The notes beneath the pieces are model-generated. The model had not been told where the DNA came from. It did no database searches and saw only the letters and a list, made by a program, of their open reading frames with translations. Shown one piece after another: positions 33,588 through 47,100 of a stretch of 64,000 bases of DNA. Source of the stretch: Heterobilharzia americana (lineage: Eukaryota; Platyhelminthes; Trematoda; Strigeidida; Schistosomatidae); assembly GCA_944470555.2 (NCBI GenBank), contig OX104128.1, positions 41,275,920 to 41,339,919 of the forward strand, read 5' to 3'. The position numbers and the translations under genes are program-made. The first letter of the stretch is position 1, and each line of letters opens with the position of its first letter.

Positions 33588-35268
33588 ACAACCACCTGGA
33601 ACTCGTCCAGAAATACCACCAGCAGCCCATCCACACAACTACCAGTGAACACGTGCCTGACAAAGGCAGAAGTGAAGTCATGAACCCCATAAAGTCGCTG
33701 AAATCCGGGAAAGCAGCAGGACCTGATGGGATTCCACCAGGAGCACTAAAAGCAGACGCAGAGACAACGGCAGACACGCTCACACCACTATTGCAGAAGG
33801 CTCGCAAGGAAGGAAGAAGAGGTACCTACCGACTGATTGGAAGAAGGGCTACCTTGTCGAACTTCCAAAGGAGGGAGACCTATGTCTTTGCAAGAACTGG
33901 CGCGGAATCATGCTCCTGTCCACCCCAAGCAAAATAGTATGCCACATCATCCTGGAGAGACTGAAAGATGAGCCGGACTAAAAATTACGACCGCAACAGG
34001 CTGGCTGACTTCAGGAAGAACAAATCATGTGCGGATCAAATTGCAACGCTATGCTGCGCATCATCGTAGAACAGAGTACAGAACGGCAGTCAACTCTCTA
34101 CCTCAACTTCATAGAATTTGGAAAGGCCTTCGACAGCGTAGACCGAGAAGTAATTTGGCAGCCACTGCCTCGAAACTACAGAATACCACAAACCTTTATC
34201 AATCCTATTAAACAGCTATATGAAGGCACAACATGCCAAGTGATTCACAATGGAAAGCTCAGCGACACCTTTGAAGTGAAGACAGGGGACAGGAGTAAGA
34301 CGAGGCTGCCTACTGTCACCGATCATCTTCCTAATTGTGGTCGACTGCACTGAATCATGCGGCAAACCGTGAGGGGTGAGAAGAGAGGCGTACGCTGGAC
34401 CGATGAAAAGACCCCAGAAGATTTGGATTTCGCTAATGGTGATTTACGTCTGATGTCGCACAAACCCGAAAATCTACAGGCAAAACCAACAAGTTGACAG
34501 AAGAGGCAGAGCAGTGCAGCGAAGATGGAACTTCAAGTGAACTTACAGAAGATAGAGGTTATGAAGATACCCAACCAGCAACGAGAACAAGAAGCACCAA
34601 TCACCATCAACGGGAGAAACTTCAAGGAACTTGTCTCCTTCATCTACCTAGGCAGCATCGTTTCAACTACAGGTGGCGGCACTGATGAAGACGTCATAGC
34701 CAGGATCGGAAAAGCAAGACAGGCCTTCATTAATCTGAAATCAGTGTGGAGATCTGCTGCACTCAGCATAAAGCGTGAACAAGATCCGGATTTTCAACAC
34801 CAATGTCAAGTCAGTGCTTCTGTGTGACGGTTGAGAGACTCGGCGCGTCACGAGAAGCATTTCCAACAAACTACAGACATTCATCGACAGCTGCTCACGC
34901 TGGCTCGATACTGAAGATCAGATGGCCAGAATAATCAGAATAAGCAACAAGGAACTCCGACAACGAACCAACCAAGAAGCCATCACCCAACAGATATGCA
35001 GAAGAAAGTGGAGATGGATTGAGCACACACTGAGGAAACCGTTCGGGGACATCACGCATCAGGCCCTCAAGTGGAATCCAAAGGGGGAACGACGAGTTGG
35101 GGGTCCGGGGTGAGGGTGACGTGGAGGAGACCATGTGGGGAAGAAACGAAAGCTTGTGGGCAGTCGTGGAGCCAGGCTGAGAGGACTGAAGAGAACAGAG
35201 TGAAATGGTGGTGTGCCACCGAATCCCTATGTTCCGCCAGGAACCCAAGGCATAAATAGTAATAATAA
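33588..35268 (+). mobile_element. RTE/SR2-like non-LTR retrotransposon, copy 1 (5'-truncated, dead)
   Basis: It contains the order of RTE-type reverse transcriptase blocks: 'SLKSGKAAGPDGIPPGALKA' (33690-33750), 'LYLNFIEFGKAFDSVDREVI' (34096-34155), 'LGSIVSTTGGGTDEDVIARI' (34646-34706), 'RRKWRWIEHTLRK' (35000-35040), then the 3' end 'ccctatgttccgccaggaac' and a (TAA)n-type tail ending at about 35268. Stops and frameshifts break the frame many times and the Y-x-D-D block is lost. Over 33588-35258 it is near-identical, in inverted orientation, to 40935-42604. The 5' truncation point is at about 33588. The family would copy itself by target-primed reverse transcription; this copy cannot. Confidence 0.8.
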
Positions 35269-36800
35269 TCTGGTCATCTTCACTGGTGTAGCTTCAAAAT
35301 TTCCTTCACTTTAAAGGCGAAAATTTATGCCTCCAAAATTTTTACCGACATTGGAGTGCAAATGTCCACTGTCAGCTTGAACGAAATCTAGAATAACGCC
35401 TGCAAAATCTGCTTCTTTAACATCTTGTGCTTAATGGTTTACAAAAAGTTAAGGTAAGCTGAAGTATACGAAGTTTCGACTTTACGGGAGAATACTTTCA
35501 CAGAGATCTGAGTCTTTTCATCACTCAGAGCTTCAAGGATCCGTGAAATGTCACAGACTAAATAATTTAAAAATCCTTCCACATATCCTCAGCTTACCTT
35601 CCTTTTTGGTAAGTAGTAATCCGACGAGAAATACGCTTATCTGTCTCTGGATTCGCATTCCAAAAATATGATTACTCAGCTTTACACGCACAACTGTCTA
35701 AACGTTGTGAGCTAAGATCCCGCAGGACACCTTCTGCCTAGTTTGCATACTACAATGATGCGACGAAATACGCAGACCAGGAAGTTTGCTATTCCATGTC
35801 GTATCACGTCACAAAGGTCTGCTGGATGCTGACAAGACAAAGATGAGTTATCTACACAGCATATGTAACCACGATATATAGAAATTTGGAGGGCGAAGTT
35901 GTACAGCCGGCAGAACAGGATTTGAAATAAGTCGTGTTTTCCATTCCATAGTGATGCTATCTTTCCCATAGTAATTAAGAGTCGGCAAATACCAGCCTGA
36001 AATACAAAACTCGACTCTGCCAGCACTCATATGGTTCAGACGCTTTGGGTTTATTAGCTGGAGGCTCAACAACGAACGTCCGTAAAAGCCGTGTGATTAA
36101 CCTCAAGAGGTCGTCTTTCAGTCTCTGTAGTCATGCCCCACTAAAGCCAATAGAATTTGTTCTCCAAGTTTCTCGAGATGAGGTCTTGTCACACCTGTAG
36201 TATCAGAAGCTGGTATAGATGTTCATAAAGTCTCTTCAGTGAAGCGACATCAGCACTGAGGATACATTTGCCCCGAAATAACATGCAAGTTGGATATTAA
36301 TTTTACTGGAGTAAGTAATGTGGAAAAATTGATGAATGCCTTGTAGGCAAATATAAGTTTAACTGAGGAAGATGATTTAAACAGGACTGGATAAGCTACA
36401 AACAAATGTCATGACAAATCATAGATTCTTGGAATATGCGACCGAAAAATAAAAGAGGGATATTTTCTGGGGATGAAGGGTACATCACAAAATCCATCCT
36501 TCCAGTTATTGGAAAAATAGGTAGCAGTGGGTACGATAATAAATCCAGATGCTTGGGAATCGTACATACCGTTATCTGGAATATGTTCCCCCATGAAGTT
36601 GCCGTTCGAGAAGAACACTTCATTGAACGGACAATCGGAGTGTACAGAAACAACACCGAAATATGTGCAGTCGTCTTCAAATGTTCCTAAGACCTTTCGC
36701 AGGATCATGAGGGGACATGTTGAATGGCAATGCAGGGAATAATATGGCTTCGCTGAAATAAAACTGTTGAAAATCTAAATATTTCTATTCCACATATGAA
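35269..36800 (-). other. Coding-like fragments on the - strand, unidentified
   Basis: Two stretches look protein-like. The first is 36409-36775: 'SAKPYYSLHCHSTCPLMILR', then 'FEDDCTYFGVVSVHSDCPFN', then 'GFIIVPTATYFSNNWKDGFC', ending in TGA. The second is about 35826-36009, with a clean 'gagttttgtatttcag' acceptor: 'WYLPTLNYYGKDSITMEWKT', then 'NPVLPAVQLRPPNFYISW'. Cysteines and aromatics suggest an extracellular protein. The opposite strand at 36436-36690 is also open, so strand choice is not certain. With 33380-33587 they might be exons of one decayed gene split by the RTE insertion; family unknown. Confidence 0.22.
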
Positions 36801-39800
36801 ACATTTGCGAATTGTAAATTAAGTGGCATTTCCCCTAGTGTCTTTCAAGTGTTCGATTCTGATTAGCTAGAGCATACTTAAGCATGTCTGTCTGTCACCA
36901 AAGCTTTTTCTACCAGGACAGCATTCCTTACCTACTGAAACTGCACTTTGAAGTAAACATCTGAAAGCTATATGTAGGTGCTCTCCGTCCAAATGAAAGA
37001 TACGCTAAGACAGAGACAATTCCGGCATTTCAAGCAACGGATATGTGCTGCAGTAGTGTCTTAAATGAAGGGGTATCTTCCGTATATGAAGGTGGATGCG
37101 CACTTGAAGGCCATTGCAACTGAACCGCATTTGTGCGTCGCCTCATGAAATTTAGGCACTTTTGGTGGTAAGCTTACATACGAATCCATGGGTAGGCTCG
37201 CCATCGGAGCTAATTTCTACACTTGATCACATTGTCTGAGAGTTTTCCGTCGACAGCTGGTGTAGAAGCTTGTTCAGTTGATTCTGTCTATATGGGACTG
37301 ACGTTCAATGAAATAATCTTATTCTGGCGATTCAATGGCTAGAAAGGCTTCCAGTCATGTTTGAAAGAGATACATCGAATACGATCTATTTTTGTAACTG
37401 CGTAGTAAATAATAAACCCATACCCCGTAGTATGTATTAGCAATCTGGATGCGGGCGATTCTACTTTGAAGTGTCGTTTCGTCAGTTATGTTTGCCTATA
37501 TGGATGTAGACAGAGGACCAGCAGTTCTGATCCCATATGTCAGACACATGATACCGCAGTTGATGTGCAGAATGCTCAAGTCCTAATCTGGAAGATCAGT
37601 CAGTCTGGTGTGTCGCAACAATCTGTACAGTGAAACTAACGTCGGACCTAGACGTATGCTGATGAGAAAACAGTGTTTGAAGCAAGTGTTAATCACCTGA
37701 ATAACACTTTGAATCTAGAGTCAACTCTTGTGGATGCAAGATGAGGTCCTAATTACATTGGGAAGGTGGACAGCTGAAGTTGGCCTCCATCAAAACTTTG
37801 CATGACCATCTCTGTACAAAAGAACATATATCTGAAGATCCATCAAGGAGACAGCATACGGTTGTTGAACGCTTGTGCCTGGAGCCGATTTCGGAGAGTT
37901 GTATGCCAAGAACTGGATGTTCACTACCTTACGTGTGAAGTTTGAGAAGCAATACACCTAGGGTGACGTTGCTGGGCCGAAATTTCAGCTACATCCGGGT
38001 CACTTGGAGTGTATAAGGTGTCATGACAGTTTTTAGATGTCAGTGATATCACAAATGTCTTGCATCGTGTCAGACGAAACACCTTTTTGTACGTCCTCTA
38101 AAGATCGAGAAATAAGCAGTGTCTACTTCATGACCACAGAAGCATATACCAGCTGTTCCCGGAGGTGGTATGCACCGACCCAACCTCTAAACCAGACTAA
38201 GCTGAGTTCGCGAAATAGTCGGTTAATTGTACGTCTTCCACTATTCCAACCAATTACCAGTGGTCTGAGGTGTGGCAGCACCAGGACTTACACTCTATTT
38301 GGGCGAGAAAGAGTCAAAGACGTTTTTTCTCTTAATAAATGTTCACGAGTTTCATGTGTGGTACGGATAGCTCAGGGAACATATGCAGAACTTAGACGCA
38401 GCCAAAACAAGTGTTGTTCAATCTACCCACAGTCACACTAGTTCAGTCATATGCTTATTTCAAGTACATTATTTCGCAAGGCAAGGAGTTTTAATCTCTG
38501 CAATATTGACTAGATAGTTTCACCACCCCAATGTTAGCTGATACCTGGAAAAAAACGATGGAGACCAGGCTTAGTAGCAGGTAGGCGAAACTACATTCCA
38601 TTTACTGCAGACAGGTCCTAACAGTATTATGAGTACCTGCAAATATAACACCATGGTGCATACGAATATTTAAGGGCACACTGCGTTAGCTGGAAGCATA
38701 AAATGTAGTGACCTACGAAATCATAATAATTATTACTTTTTATGGAATACTCTATTGACTCCAATCCTTATAATCTCCATAAGGTTCTTATACCAAACCT
38801 TTTCAGCCCTCTCCTGCTGTGTTCTCTCATCTTTCGTTTTCTCTTCTCTTCTTCAGACACTCGTTCTGGAATCAAGCATGGCGAAATTGATATCCAACCT
38901 GTTTGAACTATAGTGACTGAGGACAGTTATGTAATTTTTGTCGCTTCGCCACGGACTAACCTTGACCTTTAAGATCTCCATCCATTTAATGCTGGTTCTT
39001 AGCTTTTGAATCATACATGCACAATCCATTTCGAAGCATCCATGAACTGTGAACGTTGAGTAATAAGTCTTCCAATGGTTAGATCGAGATATATTTCATA
39101 CTCTGAGTCCTGTAGAAACTGAAAGAATTTATTGAGAAACTACGTTACCTTAAGTGACGACCAGAGGTTGAACAGTAATAATAAGGAACCGCGATTACCA
39201 AGGGTTCATAAAGTTACCACCTAAAAATGGACGCAGTATACTGCGACGAAACTACATTTATCGCCAATTAGCACCAAGTCAACAAGTACGGAAGAACATA
39301 TTTCATTCTAAAACACCAGTAGGTTTACAATTTTCATCCAATCATAAAACTATATATTCGAAAACTACTACCTAACATCGCAATGTTATGCTTACCAGTG
39401 ATTGCGTATAGAGCGAACTTTCTATGCAGTCAAACTGTTACTGTTGCTTTTGGGCTGCTTATTCGAAAAAACACTGTGTATTTTACAGGTTGTGCAGTTC
39501 TTGTGCTCATACTGCGTTACAAGCGCTACTCGCGACCAGTTGCCCTTTTGTAACGTAGGTAGTGAATCACGCGCCAAATTGCCAATTTCTCCTAGTCAGT
39601 TAGCAACCATATCTGCTCATTATTTCAGAAGTACGATTTAATGGTTTCTTACTTATTAAAAAGTCTGATTGGACCATAGCCGTAGTGTAGATATTCTCCT
39701 GCTCTGATCCTATGACATACAATTACCCAGACAATCTTTGATAAGTTATATGGTGTGCATCTTTATCATATATGTCTTTAAAATGACAGTTTTATTAAGT

Positions 39801-40922
39801 TTCGTTCCTTTCTTTGGGAAACGCAAAAGAAATTCATCCTCATGAAAAGCTGTTATGTGTAGAAACCTTGGATATCCGTTTTTTTATTCTGTTCTGTTCA
39901 CTGATTCCACTTATATAAACCCACCTATTATCTTTGGGTAGTGAAACTTTACCAGCCAAAATTGTGAAGATGATTTAATTATATAATCGCGCCTGTAAAC
40001 TGTTGTGTGCCTGCATTTCCCAGGATAAATTACTGTTGTTGCCGTTTAAACATGACCACGTTGTTACCAACAGTGAACCCTTTGTTCGGGTGAGCAAACA
40101 CATAATCCTATAAAATGCTACAAACGCCCGAGGAGAGCTTGAGTCTAGTCTAGACGAGTCACTTACTGACGTTTTGGAGAGCCTGGAACAAGAGTGACAA
40201 CAGTCTATGAGTGCGGTCACTTGATGACCTGAAAAGTTCGCAGCGTCGTTCATGATTTCAAGTAGTTTAATCGAAATCCAGTTAATCGACTTTCTCTCTC
40301 AAATCCTCCCGTCTCTGTAAACTGATTAAAGTTGTTTGATAACGTTTTCGGCAAAAAATGTAGCATGAAACTTATTAGGCCAAGGGATCAACGCATGAAA
40401 ACTTTAGAAGTAAGCACACGGGCTGCTTTTACAAAGGAGGGTGTTTGTTGTGAAAGGTTCACCGGCTCGATATGATCGTGCGGAATTTAATGACCACAAG
40501 ATACCTCGCATCTATCTTTTATGCGTGGGTTACGAAGAACGTTTGCTCTCAGGTAAAGACGCACTTATCAAGTTACTACTTCCTTAGCTGAGCTTAGGTA
40601 TGAGGTGATGAGTTATGCCTTGGACCTGGTTCCCACGACGGGAGGTCACAAAAGCCCTCTAAGTGGACCTGTTACCCTTTGCGATTTGTTATTCAACCTC
40701 TTTCAACTGATTAGAGCGTCCAGTGAGCGGGAAACATGGGGTTACCCAAGTTCTTCTTACGGAGCTGCGTAATGTATATCGGAACACCTAAGAAATTCGA
40801 GTGGCAGAGATAAGGTTGAACCATCTACAGCGGTTCGTTAGTGCGATCTTGCCGGCCTGATTAAATTCGGAGCTGACAAATCTTTCCACCCTATATGAGG
40901 CACGGGGTTTACTTTGTCATAT
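36801..40922. other. Probable old repeat debris, no gene supported
   Basis: Less AT-rich than the flanks and full of short frames on both strands. A minus-strand stretch near 37490-37400 ('ITDETTLQSRIARIQIAN') faintly resembles the region after motif C of CR1/RTE reverse transcriptases. A 134-residue + frame (38037-38441) and a 79-residue + frame with a leucine-rich start (39402-39641) have no recognisable family. I see nothing I can name. Confidence 0.35.
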
Positions 40923-43160
40923 TATTATCACCATTATTTATGCCTTGGGTTCCTGGCGGAACATAGGGATTCGGTGGCACACCACCATTTCACTCTGTTC
41001 TCTTCAGTCCTCTCAGCCTGGCTCCACGACTGCCCACAAGCTTTCGTTTCTTCCCCACATGGTCTCCTCCACGTCACCCTCACCCCGGACCCCCAACTCG
41101 TCGTTCCCCCTTTGGATTCCACTTGAGGGCCTGATGCGTGATGTCCCCGAACGGTTTCCTCAGTGTGTGCTCAATCCATCTCCACTTTCTTCTGCATATC
41201 TGTTGGGTGATGGCTTCTTGGTTGGTTCGTTGTCGGAGTTCCTTGTTGCTTATTCTGATTATTCTGGCCATCTGATCTTCAGTATCGAGCCAGCGTGAGC
41301 AGCTGTCGATGAATGTCTGTAGTTTGTTGGAAATGCTTCTCGTGACGCGCCGAGTCTCTCAACCGTCACACAGAAGCACTGACTTGACATTGGTGTTGAA
41401 AATCCGGATCTTGTTCACGCTTTATGCTGAGTGCAGCAGATCTCCACACTGATTTCAGATTAATGAAGGCCTGTCTTGCTTTTCCGATCCTGGCTATGAC
41501 GTCTTCATCAGTGCCGCCACCTGTAGTTGAAACGATGCTGCCTAGGTAGATGAAGGAGACAAGTTCCTTGAAGTTTCTCCCGTTGATGGTGATTGGTGCT
41601 TCTTGTTCTCGTTGCTGGTTGGGTATCTTCATAACCTCTATCTTCTGTAAGTTCACTTGAAGTTCCATCTTCGCTGCACTGCTCTGCCTCTTCTGTCAAC
41701 TTGTTGGTTTTGCCTGTAGATTTTCGGGTTTGTGCGACATCAGACGTAAATCACCATTAGCGAAATCCAAATCTTCTGGGGTCTTTTCATCGGTCCAGCG
41801 TACGCCTCTCTTCTCACCCCTCACGGTTTGCCGCATGATTCAGTGCAGTCGACCACAATTAGGAAGATGATCGGTGACAGTAGGCAGCCTCGTCTTACTC
41901 CTGTCCCCTGTCTTCACTTCAAAGGTGTCGCTGAGCTTTCCATTGTGAATCACTTGGCATGTTGTGCCTTCATATAGCTGTTTAATAGGATTGATAAAGG
42001 TTTGTGGTATTCTGTAGTTTCGAGGCAGTGGCTGCCAAATTACTTCTCGGTCTACGCTGTCGAAGGCCTTTCCAAATTCTATGAAGTTGAGGTAGAGAGT
42101 TGACTGCCGTTCTGTACTCTGTTCTACGATGATGCGCAGCATAGCGTTGCAATTTGATCCGCACATGATTTGTTCTTCCTGAAGTCAGCCAGCCTGTTGC
42201 GGTCGTAATTTTTAGTCCGGCTCATCTTTCAGTCTCTCCAGGATGATGTGGCATACTATTTTGCTTGGGGTGGACAGGAGCATGATTCCGCGCCAGTTCT
42301 TGCAAAGACATAGGTCTCCCTCCTTTGGAAGTTCGACAAGGTAGCCCTTCTTCCAATCAGTCGGTAGGTACCTCTTCTTCCTTCCTTGCGAGCCTTCTGC
42401 AATAGTGGTGTGAGCGTGTCTGCCGTTGTCTCTGCGTCTGCTTTTAGTGCTCCTGGTGGAATCCCATCAGGTCCTGCTGCTTTCCCGGATTTCAGCGACT
42501 TTATGGGGTTCATGACTTCACTTCTGCCTTTGTCAGGCACGTGTTCACTGGTAGTTGTGTGGATGGGCTGCTGGTGGTATTTCTGGACGAGTTCCAGGTG
42601 GTTGTGGGTACATGAACTTTCTGAACCAGTCAACCCATCGTTTACTTCGTTCATCCTATTTTGTAAGTAGTTTTTCTTTATCATGTTTCATTGGTTTCGT
42701 CTGTGTTGATCTCTCCCTAGTTAGCAACCCCGTTATTTGATGTAGTGTTTCCAGTTCTGTCCTACCTGCAACCTGCTCTGCTTCTTTGCAATTTTGTCGC
42801 GGTAGTGTCTTTTGTGTTTGCGCGCACCCCTCTTCACTCCTTTGTCCAGTGTTTTTCACATTGTGATCTGTTCCTATTTTCGTTTTTCATCTCCTCATTG
42901 CACTGCTTCGTCTTCTGCTTCACTATTTTCCTCCAATCTGTCATTTTTCACGTATTGGTCGAGATCCATCCCATTTCTTGTTTTCTTTCTTCTATCTTCC
43001 TAATACGGTTGTGCAGGCTCCTTCCACGCTGCTTTCATAGAGCTCTATTGTTCTTCTACGCAGTTTTCCTCGAGTAAGTTACTCTATGTCGCCCACTTTT
43101 TCCTGATGGCCGGTGTGAAGATGTCCTTCGTATTTTCGACTCTCAATCCGTGCAATAAAT
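40923..43160 (-). mobile_element. RTE/SR2-like non-LTR retrotransposon, copy 2 (longer, dead)
   Basis: On the minus strand: an endonuclease-RT linker (about 43160-42690, lysine/glutamate-rich, e.g. 'RTELETLHQITGLLTRERST'), then the RT blocks 'KSLKSGKAAGPDGIPPGALK', 'LNFIEFGKAFDSVDREVI' and 'RRKWRWIEHTLRK', then the 3' end 'ccaggaacccaaggcataaa' and a TAATGGTGATAATAATA-type tail down to about 40923. It matches copy 1 base for base as far as translations show over 40935-42604, including the same internal stops. It extends further 5' and has a different 3' tail. No intact ORF remains. Confidence 0.8.
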
Positions 43161-43449
43161 ACCTTCATGTCGAAATGTAATCCGGACTTTATAGTAACGT
43201 ATACGCGATGAAGCACACAGTAGCGTAGCTGAGAATTTATAAGATCCTGAGAGAGCGCATAATCCTCAAATGGAATAAATGTAAAATTTATTCATCCATC
43301 TTCAGCACAACACGCCATCTGGTGTGGCATAAAGAATCAATGTGATACTTCACCTGCTTTTAAGGATAGGGCAGGGTGGGTGTGAATAAGGAAGGTAATG
43401 CGTGGTTTGTATACCGTAGCAAATGACGCAGAATTAGATCCTCCAAAGT

Positions 43450-44160
43450 ACGAGAGGAAACTCATGAGACTGCACATACCTTGCTGACCGCAGGACGAAA
43501 ACGGAGAGGGGTTTTAGACGTATCGCCTAGGCTGACTCCTAGATCGTTTTTAGTGTTTGGGTGAGAGCTCCTTGTTTTCCTCAGAGAGTGAAAACTAGAG
43601 TTGCACCTATTTTTGTCTTCAATCCCCATCCTATACTTCTCAGAGTTGTGACAGCGGGTTTTCACCAGTCCGCCTTATGATTTTAGAAGGGTCCTTGCTG
43701 TATTTCCGTACAAACCTTGCGATCATCAATAAATAGCACTGAGTAAGAAGTTAGGCTTGCTGGTAAGTCATTTGCAAAAGGCAGGAACAGTAGTGGACTA
43801 ATAATGGAACCCCACTCAGCATCGGAGGCCATTAAGATAAGAAGCAGCTCGCTCTAACTGTTAGAGCAACCTCCGAACAAACTATTTAATCTCTCCTGTA
43901 GACCGATAGGCCGAAGTTTCTTACGCAGCTTATCATGAATAACCGCGTAGAAGGCCTCTGAAAAGTAAAGTAACTCAACATGTATGGGCTTCTTCTCATC
44001 AACATAAGAATCCTAAGTACTCCATGCACGCAACAGGTTGATTTTACTTGACCTTTCAGGTAAAAATCCGCGTTGATGGCCGGTTGAGATCGAGTCCATT
44101 GGTAACGGACCAAGTAATGAGGTATTTACTACTCGGCCCATAACTTCCACAACTTAAAGT
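43450..44160 (-). pseudogene. CR1/Jockey-like reverse transcriptase remnant
   Basis: On the minus strand, in order: 'GHQRGFLPERSSKINLLRAW' (about 44080-44020); then, after one stop, 'YVDEKKPIHVELLYFSEAFY' (the D-F-S-K-A-F-D block, decayed); 'GSIISPLLFLPFANDLPASL' (motif B region); 'YSVLFIDDRKVCTEIQ' with FIDD at about 43720-43735 (catalytic motif C, both Asp kept); and 'DLGVSLGDTSKTPLRF' near 43550 (start of the thumb). Several frameshifts and stops. A separate, older LINE lineage from the RTE copies next to it. Confidence 0.65.
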
Positions 44161-44164
44161 ACCA

Positions 44165-47100
44165 TAGAGAATGGTTTATAGTTGGAGACAAGTAGTTTAT
44201 TTCTACTTTTAAATACTGGGAAGATAGTAATCTATCATCATTCAGAGGACAGCATACGTTCTACAAAGAAATGTCTAGGGGGGCCTGACAGTGGGATAGA
44301 TAGAGTACTGACACACTGTTTGGGTGCTATCGGGAGAACACTTTCGACCCCTGAGGATTCATGAAGACAAGGGCTCCCCATGACACCCTTGATTTCGATG
44401 CTAAAATTCTGAGAAGCTTAACGCCCCTGCACTTTAAGTGCCAACCCAGTGTTCGACTGTCGCTTTCAATTGACAGAAACAGTCTTGAAATTCTTCAGCT
44501 ACCAAGTTGGCCACATCTCAGGTATTGTGGTGAGTCAATGAGCTACTGGGGTCCTGTACATTATAGCTAGAGAAAGCGAAAATGCAACATAGTAGTCCGA
44601 AGTTTAAGTATTTAAGGATCTTGGTAAATTTTTTTTCAAGAGTATCTCGCTGCTGAATAATCTACAGTGGCTTCACAAAAAGACCTAGAGGCCCAATTAT
44701 TTTACTGATTTCACGCATGCACTCAATGTTTCTAAGAAATGTGAATGGCTACCTGCGTGATTTGCCACCTCATAAAGTATTAGTTCGCCCCAGTAAAATA
44801 TCGAAGCGCGAACAACAAACTCTCAGGCATATATGGACACCGCCAATCAAAATGTGTCAAAGAACCTTTGCTTCTTGCTTCTGATCTTTTTTACATTGAA
44901 GTTGCTTTGTAGACAAATTTAATGGCACTGAGTTCACACTGATAGGAGTCAACTTCGGCTTTCTTTCCAAGACTTTCAGATACCTTAGGGTCGTTTTCGA
45001 GAATAACATAAGTAGCATTTCCACTTAGGAGTTTCGAGGGCCTGCCGAACAAGTCTAACGATGCGTGGGAGTGAAATTCATCATAAAGCTCTTTACCCCT
45101 TTGAAAAGCCTCTTGTTAATATAACGACCTACTTCTCCCAGACAAGCTTATCAACTTGTGGAAGCACGTTTCTGCTTACCGCAAGCATATGACATCCTCT
45201 GTATTTCTGGACTGTTGAAGACAAAAGAACGACTGCAGAACCGTCTATCACGAAAGAATTTCAACTGCGAACTTGGTCAACATCATGCAAGGAGCATCAG
45301 GAGCATAAGGTTCATGGGCATCATTCTATATGCGTGGAAAATGAGGGTACGCTCATCTGCATGTAATACTTAGGTTCCTGCGCATTTGGCAGGAAGTGGT
45401 TGGCGAGTTGGTAAACAGGTGAGATGTGAAGTAAGATGTCTGAAATAAATTTGACGGCTATTAAGTGTCGGAAGCCACCGTTTCAAGGCAGACTAAACTT
45501 GTAATCCTAGTGGAATTTTGCTGCTCTACCCTCTTTTTTGAATTCCTGTTGTGAGATGAATCTTAAGCTTGCGATCTGAAGTGCAATTTATGTGGGGTAG
45601 AAATCGTGAAGCTAACAGTCAAAACAAGGAGGATTGTTCTTCGCCGGCCTAATATTTCCTTCGTTCATCCTCCTTTCCAATCCCGACTGAAAACTCTCAT
45701 TTGTAACCAAGGCTTCATTTAGCACTTGGTGACTTACAGAAAGGTTCAAGAAGCTGCTCCTTGGGTGGCGCATCTCGACAAAGATCAAAGATATTCACGT
45801 GCGACGTTTGAAGCTAGATGGTACTCCTAATGTAAGCCTCTTGACACTAGGCACATTTGGCTCTTCAGCCGTCTTCTGATGGGTGGGTAGTGTGGTATAT
45901 TCATTTAAGCGATGAGCAATGACTGTATTCACAATTCAAGAATGCCCTCAAACAGTGCCAATGACCGGGCACGTTGTTTTCGAAGGAATGAAGGGTACCC
46001 TCCACACCAACTGGTTATCCCTGGTGAGCTATGATGAACGCACAGGAGCGGCTGGGGTAGAAGTCATTCGTGAAAACCAGTTGATACAGTGAGCAACTGA
46101 AAAAGATAATGGGTATATTATTTGTACATTTCACTTGGAACTGGTTGTTGCATGCTTCATAACCCTGCCAGGTTTACCAAGTTTGAAACCCAACAAGATG
46201 GCCGAATTATGTTTCCAGGTCTACCAACACAAAATTACACCCTGCTATTTTCCCCATGCCTAAGGCTCCAAAAATACTTCTTTGCTACACTAGGACAAAA
46301 GCGAGTAGTTGGTAAGGTTAGGAAGTAGGACGTTTTAGGTTCATACCGACGTGATCCAGGCTGCTTTTTCTGAGTCCTGTACGCGCTCCTCGATGATTAC
46401 CCCGGGTGTGGGTGGGGTCTCCTCAGGATTATTTGAATCTTAACATTTTAATGGCCACCTTTTACTCTCTTTAATTGTGCACAGGTTAATAGCTAAAAAA
46501 GTAGCGATCCACGGATTCTAGATCCAGAATCCAACTGCTGCTTACGCTAATAAAAGGTGCCCGAAGTCTATGGGCTATTGATCATTTCAACGTCTGAATC
46601 AATCCAATACAACAAATATTCTCGGTGGAATTGATTTCTATTACCTTTAAACGTAACATGGTGACCTGGAAATGCATTGATATGGCCGTACACGTTGGTA
46701 ATTTAACTATGGATACTTTATTGATACTTCAGACTGTGTGAATGGGTCCTTTGTGGTTAGCAAAACTAAAAACTGGGGGTCACTCTAAGGAATAAACTGC
46801 TATATTACTAATTAGCAGACTATACGACTAACGTTGGTTGGCCATGACGCTAACTTTAAGCACTGCGCGCTTTTGATATTGATAGTGGAACCTGTCGGTG
46901 TGATGCAAATGAAAATTCGAGCCCGTCTCATGAATTGCAGAGAGTTCTAATAACATCATGCACACCGGTGACTTGATACTTGAATCGTTCAATACTAACT
47001 GCCATTTAGTAAACTTTCAAAAATTATGAATTTTACGGTGCTTGTAAGCTAGTATCCCTCACGTTAAACCCATAATGTGAGGATAGTATTTATTATTATC

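Noticed and set aside
34895..35248. 117-residue antisense ORF, identical to 40945-41298
   Set aside because: Shadow of the RTE-like element; its sense frame carries the recognised RT C-terminal motif.
38037..38441. 134-residue + ORF
   Set aside because: No recognisable motif, no splice context, and located in degenerate repeat-like DNA.
39402..39641. Small ORF with a signal-peptide-like leucine run
   Set aside because: Leucine run comes from a pyrimidine-rich stretch; no supporting gene structure.
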